Assembly: GCA_032358165.1 (NCBI GenBank)
Contig: JAALGY010000053.1
Location: forward strand, 2,356,001-2,420,000
DNA: 64,000 nucleotides
Direction of reading: 5' to 3'
Source: Diplosphaera chodatii
Taxonomy: Eukaryota > Chlorophyta > Trebouxiophyceae > Prasiolales > Stichococcaceae
The position numbers and the translations under genes are program-made. This document shows positions 37,130 to 47,184 of the stretch, piece by piece (position 1 is the first letter of the stretch; every line of letters starts with the position of its first letter). The notes under the pieces were generated by a model. It was not told the DNA's origin, did no database searches, and saw only the letters and a program-made list of their open reading frames with translations.

Positions 37130-38339
37130 CAAGCAGCCTGCTGTCACACCAGGGTACATGCTCAGGAAATGCAGGGCCTGCTGATCACATGTGCCATCAC
37201 CGACAAGCAGCCTGCTGTCACACCAGGGTACATGCTCAGGAAATGCAGGGCCTGCTGATCACATGTGCCATCACCGACAAGCAGCCTGCTGTCACACCAG
37301 GGTACATGCTCAGGAAATGCAGGGCCTGCTGATCACATGTGCCATCACCGACAAGCAGCCTGCTGTCACACCAGGGTACATGCTCAGGAAATGCAGGGCC
37401 TGCTGATCACATGTGCCATCACCACACAAGCAGCCTGCTGTCACCAGGGTACATGCTCAGGAAATGCAGGGCCTGCTGATCACATGTGCCATCACCGACA
37501 AGCAGCCTGCTGTCACACCAGGGTACATGCTCAGGAAATGCAGGGCCTGCTGATCACATGTGCCATCACCGACAAGCAGCCTGCTGTCACACCAGGGTAC
37601 ATGCTCAGGAAATGCAGGGCCTGCTGATCACATGTGCCATCACCAACAAGCAGCCTGCTGTCACACCAGGGTACATGCTCAGGAAATGCAGGGCCTGCTG
37701 ATCACATGTGCCATCACCACACAAGCAGCCTGCTGTCACCAGGGTACATGCTCAGGAAATGCAGGGCCTGCTGATCACATGTGCCATCACCACACAAGCA
37801 GCCTGCTGTCACCAGGGTACATGCTCAGGAAATGCAGGGCCTGCTGATCACATGTGCCATCACCACACAAGCAGCCTGCTGTCACCAGGGTACATGCTCA
37901 GGAAATGCAGGGCCTGCTGATCACATGTGCCATCACCACACAAGCAGCCTGCTGTCAAGGAGGTGGTCAGCGCCCTGCGGTACATGCTCAGGAAATGCAG
38001 GGCCTGCTGATCACATGTGCCATCACCAACAAGCAGCCTGCTGTCACCAGGGTACATGCTCAGGAAATGCAGGGCCTGCTGATCACATGTGCCATCACCA
38101 CACAAGCAGCCTGCTGTCACCAGGGTACATGCTCAGGAAATGCAGGGCCTGCTGATCACATGTGCCATCACCGACAAGCAGCCTGCTGTCACACCAGGGT
38201 ACATGCTCAGGAAATGCAGGGCCTCGATCACATGTGCCATCACCACACAAGCAGCCTGCTGTCACACCAGGGTACATGCTCAGGAAATGCAGGGCCTGCT
38301 GATCACATGTGCCATCACCACACAAGCAGCCTGCTGTCA
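37130..38339. repeat. Minisatellite array, 73/74-bp unit, about 16 copies plus a partial copy
   Basis: The unit starts CAAGCAGCCTGCTGTCAC and contains GGTACATGCTCAGGAAATGC and the palindrome TGATCA. Copies are nearly identical. Two variants are interspersed: 74 bp (CACACCAGG with CACCGACAAG or CACCAACAAG) and 73 bp (CACCAGG with CACCACACAAG). One copy near 38198-38235 lacks a few bases after GGGCCT. Because 73 and 74 are not multiples of three and are mixed, the reading frame rotates; the repeat peptides seen in translation are not evidence for a gene. Confidence 0.95.
37957..37980 (+). repeat. Array-internal copy of the downstream flank
   Basis: The 24 bases starting AAGGAGGTGGTCAGC interrupt the array here. 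They recur once at 38339-38362 where the array ends, with a single G/C difference. The inner copy is followed directly by TACATGCTCAGG of the next repeat unit. Confidence 0.9.
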
Positions 38340-39310
38340 AGGAGGTGGTCAGCCCCCTGCGGGGAGCGCCCAAAACATGCGCGCAAGACGCCCTGCTGAC
38401 CGGCACAGCAGCCAGCTGTCTGCTGGGCAGTCCTGCACGCAGCACATGCAATATAGATGGCTTGCTGACCACTGCTGCCCGCCATGGCGGCCCTGCTGAC
38501 CATTGCTTGTATAGAGCGGGAGGCGTACGGGCATACCGATGGGTGCATCGCTCGAAATCTTCGCTGCGGTTGGGGGCCTTCAGGGACTGCCGCCGGCCCT
38601 GCAACTCAACGCAGCAGCTCTCGGCAAGCGCTCTGAGCACGCTCTGGGGGGTAACCTGGTGTCCCCCGCTGCGCGGTAACTGGGCACACATGCACAGCAT
38701 CAAACAGACAGCCCGCCGACGCTCCTGCTGACCACAACGGCTTGCCGACATGTAATAGCCCGCTGACCGTGCTGCCGGGCAGCGGACAGTGGGAGGCGCA
38801 CCAGTTTGGCGCATCGAAATGCTGTAATCTGCTGGCAACGGTTGCCGGTTGCTCGCCGGCTGGTGCGGGAGTAGCGGGCGCTCGCGTCGCCTACGCGGCG
38901 CGCACAGCTGACGGCTGTGCCGTGATCGTGCCTCTAGACAGCATGCAGTCGCCGCTGCCCCGGCTCGGTGATCCGGCACGAAGACATTGGTCCTGCTGCC
39001 CAACAACGCGGTGAGGTGGAGCCTCCCGCCATGGAGAATGCCTACAGACAGTTGCTACGCAACATACCGGGCGCGAACAGGCTCAGAACAGCGACCGTCT
39101 CCGATCTGTTCTAAACGTTGTCATGCGCAAAGCCCATCGACAGCGGCCTATCCTCTGACCGGATGCCTTTCAGCCAAAAGAGACGTCCCGCGGCATGATT
39201 ATGTCCATGGTGCTCACGTCACCACGCCACATATGCTAGTTTGCTGCGCCGTCAAAACACCCAATTTGCTTGCAGCGCGTCGTGGCTGGCGCCAGCAGCG
39301 ATATCGCAGC
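38340..39310. other. Region between the minisatellite and the cold-shock gene, no supported gene
   Basis: About 970 bp. The motif CTGCTGACC or a close variant recurs several times in the first 400 bp, perhaps decayed repeat. The promoter of the plus-strand gene at 39311 must lie in the second half. No splice-supported exon is seen. Confidence 0.35.
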
Positions 39311-42300
39311 ATGGCTACAGCAGCAGATGGTGGTAGCGACCAGCCTCCCACCCAACCAGCAGCTGCCCAACGTCTGACGGTCATCCAACACCTCGAGCTG
39401 GCCAGGAGCGACGTCGAGCGGGCTGCAGCCGAGGCCGGTGCTGCCGCTGAGGCAGAGACAGCGCCTCCACCATGCAGCAGTGTTCCGCCGGTGCCAGCTC
39501 CAGCACCGCAGCCAGCGCATGCAGCCACGGCGTTTGTGGACCCACCTGCTGGTACGTTGGATCATTGGTTCATTGGTAGGATGGAGTCTACTGATGGGTG
39601 CGATGGCCCTGATGGAACACAACGAAAGTTGATTGAGTTCGTTGTCGATGGGCCCAACTGAGCTCCATTGACGCAATGGAATTTGCTGACAACGGCAGCT
39701 GGGCGTGATGCAATGATACGATAGATGTGGCCATTTAGATCGTGCACGATCACCTGATACCGTGCATCTCTGACCTGTGATGCGCAAGGAACAGGTGACA
39801 TCGACTGCTGGTCACCAGCTTGTCGTTGCCATTGACGTGACGACGGCTTGCCCATGCAGGTGCGCAGCCACCTCCATCTTCGACTGGACGAGTCCGCGAC
39901 CGAAGTCGTGAGTTCTGAGTACAGGCATGGCTGGCTGTAATGCTGACCTGCCATGCATGCGTTGTGCTGGGGAGCAAGAGGTTGCCTGCCATACTTCACA
40001 GAGCGGTCTCCTGCGGGTCCAGCCATGAGGTCGCCTTCGATGGCGTCACCGGCAGCCAAGCGCACAGCCAGAGACGAGGCTCGCTCTGTCGGCAACCTGC
40101 CGGCCATGTCAGGTAGCATCACGGCGGTTGCTGCCACCCCGCCATACACTGCCGGCTGATGAGCAGGATGATGATGAATGCAAATCTGCCGGGCATCGCG
40201 CACACACAGCTCACCTCCTGCAGCCGTAGTCTCCATGGTTTCTCGGCACTTATTCTATAAGTTTGCATGCAGGCGAGGCAGTGCACCGCCAGTTGGATGG
40301 TACTTTTGCGCAGCAGGCGCCCAACCAGCAGCAAACCATGCCATCTCTGCCTGTAATCCCAGAGGAGGCCGCCGGCCAGCAGCGCCCGCCGCCGCCGGCG
40401 GCGCTCGGACCCCACCAGCAGCAGGCCGCCGGCCAGCAGCGCCCGCCGCCGCCGGCGGCGCTCAGACCCCACCAGCAGCAGGCCGCCATGCAGCAGTGGC
40501 CAGTGATCATGTATTCAGGACCGCACAAGGGGTAAGAATATGCATGCAACGATTTGTACAGCACCTTGCACCATCTAGAGCTGCCAACCAAGTGCTGGTC
40601 ACCATGGCAGCATCAGACTGCTGTGGGTATGTCAGCACTCATGTTCAGGAAGGTTTCGTTTTCAGCTGCTCATCTACCGCATGCAGGGTGGTTGCCGACT
40701 GGGCCCGGTGCGCGCTCTCTTCTCCGTCACATGTCAAGAAGCGCCGCTTTCTGAAGGGTGTAAGCGCAAGATGCAACATCACAGCCGGCTTTCGACATTG
40801 CAGCCACCGCTGTGTTGTGCATGCGTGTGCAGGGGTTATGGGCACGTGACGCCCGTGGATGCACCTCACATCACTGAGGACGTCTATGTGTATCATGTGA
40901 GCACAGTCCAGGAGTAAGATTTTTGTGCACTCGACATCGATGTACACATATGTGTATGATTCATATCTGTAGCATATGTATGCATTTCATTCTGTCCGAA
41001 TGCACTGTACCTCTTGGTGCCACTAATGTGCAGGAAAACATATCTAGAGGGTATTTCCTCGTCAAGGGCGAGATTGTGGCATTCCGGGCGAAATTGGATG
41101 CGGAGGGTTGGCAGGCAACTTGGGTCACCCGGCAGTCCACTGGCCTCGAGGTACAACTGGATTGTCATGTAGATGTACACACCGAAAAGGCGACTGGGGC
41201 AAAGGCGTTGCAGGATACACACGCACCAGTGGCTGCTGTCAACGGGATTGTGTGTACATACACTTGCTGGACCCCGACCCCAACATTTGCGCAAGCGAGC
41301 CATGATCAGTCTGCACTTGCTGTTGCAGGCGCACACGCCGCAGCAGCATTTTGACGTGCCGCAGCAGGCGTACCTGCAGCAGGGGTATGGCGCCCGGCCG
41401 CCGGCGCCTGGGCAGTGGCGCCCACCCGGCTACCCGCCGCAGCCGCCGCAGCAGCAGTATGGGCCCCTGGGATATGGCGTCCAGCAGCCGGCTCGAGGGC
41501 CACGGGCACCCCTCATCCCCCCGCCGCGGCCGCCGCCGCTGCCGCCGCCGCAGCAGTACGGGCCCCGGGGACGTGGCGCCCGACCGCCAGCGCCTGGGCC
41601 ACGGCCCCCCCTCATCTTCCCGCCGCGGCCGCCGCCGCAGCCGCCGCAGCAGCATTACGGGCCCCCAGGATATGGCGCCCAGCGGCCGGCTCAAGGGCCG
41701 TGGGCACCCCACATCCCCCCGCCGCGGCCGCCGCCGCTGCCGCCGCAGCAGCAACAGTATGGGCCCCGGGGACGTGGCTTCCAGCGGCCGGCGCTGACTG
41801 CAGCTACACACCTGGCGCCGCGGCCCCCACTGGCCTCGGCAGGCCCGCCGCAGGCCCAGGTGCGCAGAGTCTCCTAAGGAAACTCACCTCTATGAAGGTG
41901 TCGACATTTCGAACAGATATGTGCCGAGTGTGTGGCCGACAACACCCTGTCAGTGTGCAGCCTGCAGTAAGCCGAGTCGTAGGCGTGGTGGTGATGAAGC
42001 CGCATCAAGCAAGCACTGACCCAACAGCTTCAGGAGGGTCTGCCCTTGCAACAGTGACTGCTACAATCCTGCCACACTGTAGGGAAATGCTGGCGGGAGG
42101 CGCAGCACGCCGGCGCAGCAGCGGCAGGCACCGGCAGCATCGCCAGCGCCAGGTGACGGTGCGGGCGGACGCGAGGACGGCGCGGCCCCGCGGCCAGTGG
42201 AGCCGCCCACGTCGAGCGCCGAGGTGTGCAACGCCTCGGCAATACCCCCTCATCCAAGCCGCATGTTGGTGGAGCCGCAAGCTTGGACTCCTTTGGGCTG

Positions 42301-44351
42301 CACACGTCTCGCGGGCCGCACAGCTCTCGATGTCGATACACAGCGCCTGCTCAAGTTGTAGAGGGTGGGCCTCATCGTCACTGGCATGCTCGCTGCAGGG
42401 GCCGCAGGGCAACGCCACCAGAGCGGCGGCCCCTCCAGCAGCCGCTGCACAGCCACAGGCACAGCAGCCACAGGCACAGCCGCCGACGGCAGGCACTGCA
42501 GCTGCCCAGGAGCGCACGCGCCCGTCCACAGACGGCGCCGCGAGCGCCCAGCAGCAGCGGCCGCTGCAGCCCTCGCGGGGCGCAGGCGCGGCGCTGCCAG
42601 CCCCTGGCCCCCAGCAGCAGCAGGCACAGCAGCCACAGGCACAGCCACAGGCACAGCAGCCACAGGCACAGCCGCCGACGGCAGGCACTGCAGCTGCCCA
42701 GGAGCGCACGCGCCCGTCCACAGACGGCGCCGCGAGCGCCCAGCAGCAGGGGCCGCTGCAGCCCTCGCGGGGCGCAGGCGCGGCGCTGCCAGCCCCTGGC
42801 CCCCAGCAGCAGCAGGCACAGCAGCCACAGGCACAGCCACAGGCACAGCAGCCCCAGCAGAGATCCGCGCAACAGCAGCAGCAGCGGGCGTTCCCAGCAG
42901 AAGGTGCTGCGGCCCCACAGGAGCAATTGTCGCCGTCGCCACCCACGGACGGCGGAGCAGACACCGGTGAAACCCGCCAGCCAACCCCGCAGCCCTTAGG
43001 TACCACGCCAAAGTGTTGGCACACCACTATGGCTGCTGTGACCACAATGGTGACCCGTGTCCCAATGCATCCCCGCATAGGAAACCGTGTGCAGCGCTGG
43101 CTAGATGCGGCCAGGCAATGCGCCGATGGCCACGCTGCATGGCGCCAACGGTACTGCCCATGAGTGCCCTCGTTGACTCATCCAGGTGGTGGTGACCTGG
43201 CGGCTGAAGAGGGTCAGGCGCTGTGGGAGCGCGACTTTCTGGCTACCGGCGGCAGCCCTGCAACTTCGGGTGTGCTACCAACCAGAGGACTGCCGGATGG
43301 CATTGAGTTGCTCCCAGCCTTACCTGTAGCGTTGTCCATGATTTGTGCATCCTGGCAATGTGATCACACACGCACCTGAATGTATACTGACGAGTGGATT
43401 GCCGTCCACACAGAGGCCGGCAGCCTGGGCTCTGGCCTTGCGCAGTTTGTCGGGGACCTTGGGGCGCCTTCGCCCAGTGAGGCCACCCACAGTATGTCAC
43501 TTGTGGCTATTCGGACTGCACCTGCGATTCAGCAGCTTGCATCAGGCAGCCTGCTTGGCTGCTGCGCACAGCTTATCAGTACCAGATCTGCATTTTGACG
43601 ATGACCCGGACGTGCAGGTCCAGAGGCAGACCGTGCTCCTGGCGCACCGACGCCCTCGCCAGAGTCCCTTCCGATCATGTGCCGGAAGAAGTCTGGTGGG
43701 AAGCCAGTGCTGGGGACATGGCACATAGCCGTCAGCAGAGCCTCACGCGACCGTCACCATGAGGTCGGACCTGCTATGTCACCCTGTTGTGAACCACGCG
43801 TACGCCAACGCCACCGTGGATGCTGTCATCTCGGACGCAGCCGCTTGCTGCTGATGTACTGACTCAGGCTGCTCAATGCGTTGTAGGAACGGATCGCCGC
43901 GACGGAGTTCGCTCGCTTTGCAGGATGGCAGGATAAACGTCCGTTTGAACGGATTGAAGTACTCGGTCCAAGCGGCAAGCCCATGCAGACGTTGGGCGCA
44001 TGGCGGGCCAAGGGCAAGGATGCCACAGCTGCGCAGCCCGCTGCATCGTGCGGCCTGACAGAGCATGCACAGGCGGCCGCTGGTAGCGCCGCAGGCATGG
44101 ACATGCGGGCTGCAGCAGCAGCAGCAGCTGCAGCCCTCGGTGGAGTCCCCGCTGCATCAGCCGCCGCTGCAGCGGCCCCACCCACAGCAGACGCCACAGA
44201 GGGCGGAGCAGCTCGCCGAGACGTATGCAGCCTGGTAACCGGCGCGCCGTTCGCGGACGCACTGGCGGCCCTGCCTGCGTCCTCATTGGCTGTGCCAGGG
44301 GAGCCGCTGCCGAACCAGGCAGCATTGCTGGCAGAGCTCATCTCACAATGA
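39311..44351 (+). CDS. Cold-shock-domain protein with Pro/Gln/Ala-rich regions (RNA- or ssDNA-binding)
   Basis: Exons with matching phases: 39311-39551, 39860-39907, 40002-40112, 40273-40531, 40833-40896, 41034-41150, 41329-41859, 42399-42999, 43186-43269, 43414-43491 and one from 43580. The final exon or exons end at 44351. One cold-shock domain is split over three exons: VIMYSGPHKGG, then YGHVTPVDAPHITEDVYVYH, then RGYFLVKGEIVAFRAKLDAE and GWQATWVTRQ. GYGHVTP and DVYVYH occupy the RNP1 and RNP2 positions. Around it lie an acidic-helical N-terminus, a Pro-rich exon (RPPPLPPPQQYGPRGRG repeats), a Gln/Ala exon with a duplicated 64-residue block, and a C-terminus with RPFERIEVLGPSGKPMQTLG and poly-Ala. 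Cold-shock proteins bind single-stranded nucleic acids and act as RNA chaperones or translational regulators. The low-complexity tails suggest granule-type assembly (inference). Confidence 0.78.
40368..40481 (+). repeat. 57-bp in-frame tandem duplication in the cold-shock gene
   Basis: Two adjacent 57-bp units (starts 40368 and 40425) encode 19 residues each, of the form AAGQQRPPPPAAL. They differ at very few bases, so the duplication is recent or homogenised. Confidence 0.9.
42430..42850 (+). repeat. 192-bp in-frame tandem duplication in the cold-shock gene
   Basis: The block containing CCGCCGACGGCAGGCACTGC recurs 192 bp downstream (42481 and 42673), which is 64 codons. Both copies encode TAGTAAAQERTRPSTDGAAS and end in Gln-rich runs. 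The frame is kept. Confidence 0.9.
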
Positions 44352-45139
44352 TGGGTAGTAGGTGCTCAGACCTACTTGCCAGAGCATCGCTGCAGCTTCG
44401 GACTGGTTGGAGTAGGACGGATGGCATGGTACTGGGGTAGATGTCAAACACCTTGGAACTATCCAGTACCCAGGATGTAACAAACAAAGAACAGAGTGAA
44501 CCATGCTCATTTTGGAGGGTTGTATATATGCGAGCATGGCTGGAAACAGCTGCCTGCACCCTGTAGCCAACCTTCACACTGTTGCTGTCGGATCGCTCTG
44601 GTTACATGGACGCCTGCTAAGCCAACATGGCCGTCTGCTTCAGCGTTGTACAGCTTTGGCTGATGTGCAACGGCCAACAGGCCCTCGCAATGCAACCCAC
44701 CTTTGCCAGTCTGCACAGTTACGACAGCACTACTCTGCTGCCGACTCGACCGACTGTGCCATCAGCTGATCTTACGTTGACAGTTGCATTATTGCTGTAG
44801 TTCTGCTTACGCCGCCGTCCGATGCAGCGAGCATGCACCAGCCAGCAGCGCACCGGGCGGCACCGCAAGCTAGCACAGGCACCTGCTGTCATCGGCACGA
44901 GCTACCACTGCCGCGCTGCAGCGAGTGTGTCCATGCGCACTGTCGCCCCTGCACACCCTTCAGCAGCGCCAGCAGCACGTGGGCCGCCAGTAGCAGGGCT
45001 AGACATCCAGACGTGCGTGTCCTGCTGCAGCGCGCAGCCGCACTCACACGAGCTTGCTGACCAACCTCCTGCATGGCGTGCTGATCGGTAAACCTTGCTT
45101 CGTACTGCTGCAGAGCGTGCTGGTAACCCCACACAGCCG
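44352..45139. other. 3' UTR of the cold-shock gene and spacer
   Basis: A TGTAA element lies at 44476. The remaining sequence to 45139 has open frames on both strands without support. An upstream exon or promoter of the next plus-strand gene may lie here. Confidence 0.35.
44476..44480 (+). terminator. Candidate poly(A) signal TGTAA for the cold-shock gene
   Basis: It lies 125 nt past the TGA at 44349-44351, a typical spacing for chlorophyte 3' ends when a short UTR is used. Confidence 0.4.
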
Positions 45140-46396
45140 CACCCGTGCCTCAGCAGCACGAACGGCAGCCCCAGATGCTCCGGCCGACACGCAGCAGCAG
45201 CCCGGTTGCATCGGCTGCGCCCAGCTCGCCGCCCTGTGGCGCATCAGAACCTGCGGCGCCGCCTCGGGCAGCTAGCTCGGAACGCCCACACCTGCTGGGT
45301 GGACCTGGGACTACGGGAGACCATGGCGGGACCAGCATCAACGCCGCCGTCATCACGAGCGGTAGCAACTTGCAGAGCGAGCTGCCGGTAGGCTGCCGGT
45401 TGCCGGCTGCAGTCGGGCAGCAGCGCTGCTAGACTGCGCGGCCTGCAGCACGAGCACCGTGGGCCGGTGACATGTGTATACAATCTCAGCATGGGCATGG
45501 CGTGGCACAAGGCCGCTCAATCGCTGTTCATCCGCTGCAGGGCCCAGGTGTCCGCCATTCGTCACAGCGGCGAGGCGCTGAACGGCTTGAATGCCTGGTT
45601 GGCCGAGCACCGCGGCGCCCTTGGCCACACTGAGCGCTGCCGCGCCTCCCTCGTCATCACGGTTCAGGCCCGCCATCTGCTGGCGCTGATGTCACTTGCG
45701 ATGCCCACAGCAGCACCGTACAGCAGCAGTAGAATGTGATGGCAGGGTGGTTTGATTTGAAGCCCGTCTGGGCTTGCTAGGTGCTGAGGAGCGGGTGCTG
45801 GAGTCTGTGCAGCGCCGCACAGACGCTACACCCGGCATCATCACCTTGCAGGTCTGGTCTGGCATGTGTTGCAGCGCTTGTCCTCGGCAGTGCCCTTCAA
45901 GCAAACACGTAGCTGCACTGCACCTGCTGATGTGGTGGCACTCAGGGGCACATGAGCAGTGCACTCGCTGTTTTAGCCGCAGCGGCGGCTTCAGCGGCAG
46001 TGACGGCGGCAGCAGCGGTGGAGCAAGAGGAGGAGGACCAAAGGATTTGGCTGCGACGCCTGCGTCAACCCTGTGCCTGGCACATACCGCTATGTACCCC
46101 AGTATCATCTCACCGTAGGTGAGGCTTCCATTTTCACGTGTGGCGCTGGAGTGCTGGACATTGCCCGTTAGAGACGGAGTGCCGTTCCTCGGCTGCTGTG
46201 CTACCAATTATGGGGCGGCTTGTGTAGCTACAACCGCTGATGTCTCAGGGCTCTGCTGCAGGGCACAGAGGATGTGAGTGCCTCAGCAATGGGGGCCACC
46301 CCTGAGAATGTGAAGCCGTGCCTGCCCAGCGCACCGAGGTGGGCGAGGCGATGTCCGACATCTTGTCCAGCCCTGGTATCCATATCATGTTATGAA
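45140..46396 (+). CDS. Unrecognised plus-strand gene (helical protein fragments)
   Basis: Several short exon-like stretches with plausible splice sites read in one direction. A Ser/Pro/Ala-rich one is near 45140-45389. AQVSAIRHSGEALNGLNAWL with AEHRGALGHTERCRASLVIT lies at about 45541-45660. GAEERVLESVQRRTDATPG lies at about 45780-45850. An Ala-rich to acidic stretch (AAVEQEEEDQRIWLRRLRQP) is near 45975-46075. A possible last exon near 46340-46396 reads EVGEAMSDILSSPGIHIML. Charged, helix-forming composition with Trp argues for real coding sequence. I do not recognise the family, the start is unknown and the exon joins are not verified. It could be more than one gene. Confidence 0.35.
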
Positions 46397-47184
46397 ACAC
46401 GCGGCCAAACACAGCAACAACCCAGGACGACGAATGCACGACATGGTCACCAGATCGGTATTGTACATGCAGAATGACTCGGCAAGCAGGAGCACTTGCG
46501 GGAGGGTGGAGAGGAGGAAGAGAAGATGTGGGTGCCGCCGCAGGCTCTGTGGATGCGAGGGTATACCATGCTGACGCTTGAGCCGCAAAAACTTACAGGG
46601 GACAGCCGACACGCGCAGGGCTGAGGCGTGCGGCAGTGCCAACCGCGCTGCAGATACATCAGCTCGACAGCTGACAGCAGCGGCAACATGGGCTGGTGTG
46701 TGATTGAGGCCGCAGGTGATGGGGTTTTGCTTGCCACGGTGATACTACTGCACTTGGGATGCAGCGGGCATGTCGGCAGGACGTCCAACATATGTGCGCG
46801 GTGTCAGGCTGCTTTATTGTGTTTGTGCTGTAATTGACACTGTTGCCCTGGCCCCGTTACAATGCTCAACCTCACATGGGAGACGCAAGGCCTTGTGCCA
46901 CACAAGGTTCACTCCGTGACGACACCTCACCCGCGGTGGCCCAAAGTCCTGGCTGGCCAGCAGTGCACGGGCGCACAGCACACTCGCATACCCTGGCTAA
47001 CAGTCTGACGTCCCAAAATGCCGCAGTGCAGCCCACAGAGCTGGCTTCAACCCTTGGGAGCTGGAGCTCACACAGCCACGCCGGCCAACCGATTGCACTC
47101 AATCACAGGGCGGCTGCAGAAGCCAGATTCAGGGCATGTGGCGGATGCGTGCACCGCCGCAAACACCCCTATGAGCAGCACCTC
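46397..47184. other. Spacer upstream of the Toprim gene's 3' end, no supported gene
   Basis: Open frames on both strands lack splice support. Plus-strand frames from 46834 onward are the antisense shadow of the neighbouring minus-strand gene. Confidence 0.3.

Noticed and set aside
37130..38339. CRISPR array
   Set aside because: The whole unit repeats without unique spacers, and the genome is eukaryotic with intron-rich genes.
37130..38499. Repeat-encoded small proteins in the minisatellite
   Set aside because: Units of 73 and 74 bp are mixed, so no single frame is kept; the peptides are a by-product of the repeat.
31472..39310. Retrotransposon or DNA transposon in the repeat-bearing segment
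   Set aside because: No reverse transcriptase, integrase or transposase motifs, no long terminal repeats and no terminal inverted repeats were seen.
39562..40236. Minus-strand 224-codon frame with a plausible peptide (YQVIVHDLNGHIYRIIASRP)
   Set aside because: The plus-strand exons 39860-39907 and 40002-40112 fit a chain of matching phases leading into the cold-shock domain, so the minus frame is more likely a shadow.
40545..40780. Plus-strand frame ending in SPSHVKKRRFLKG as an exon of the cold-shock gene
   Set aside because: Its phase cannot join the exon at 40833 in frame, whereas 40531 joins it exactly.
42005..43078. Minus-strand Cys/Gly/Ala-rich 357-codon frame
   Set aside because: It is the reverse of the Gln/Ala-rich exon and its duplicated block; the Cys/Gly pattern is an antisense artefact.
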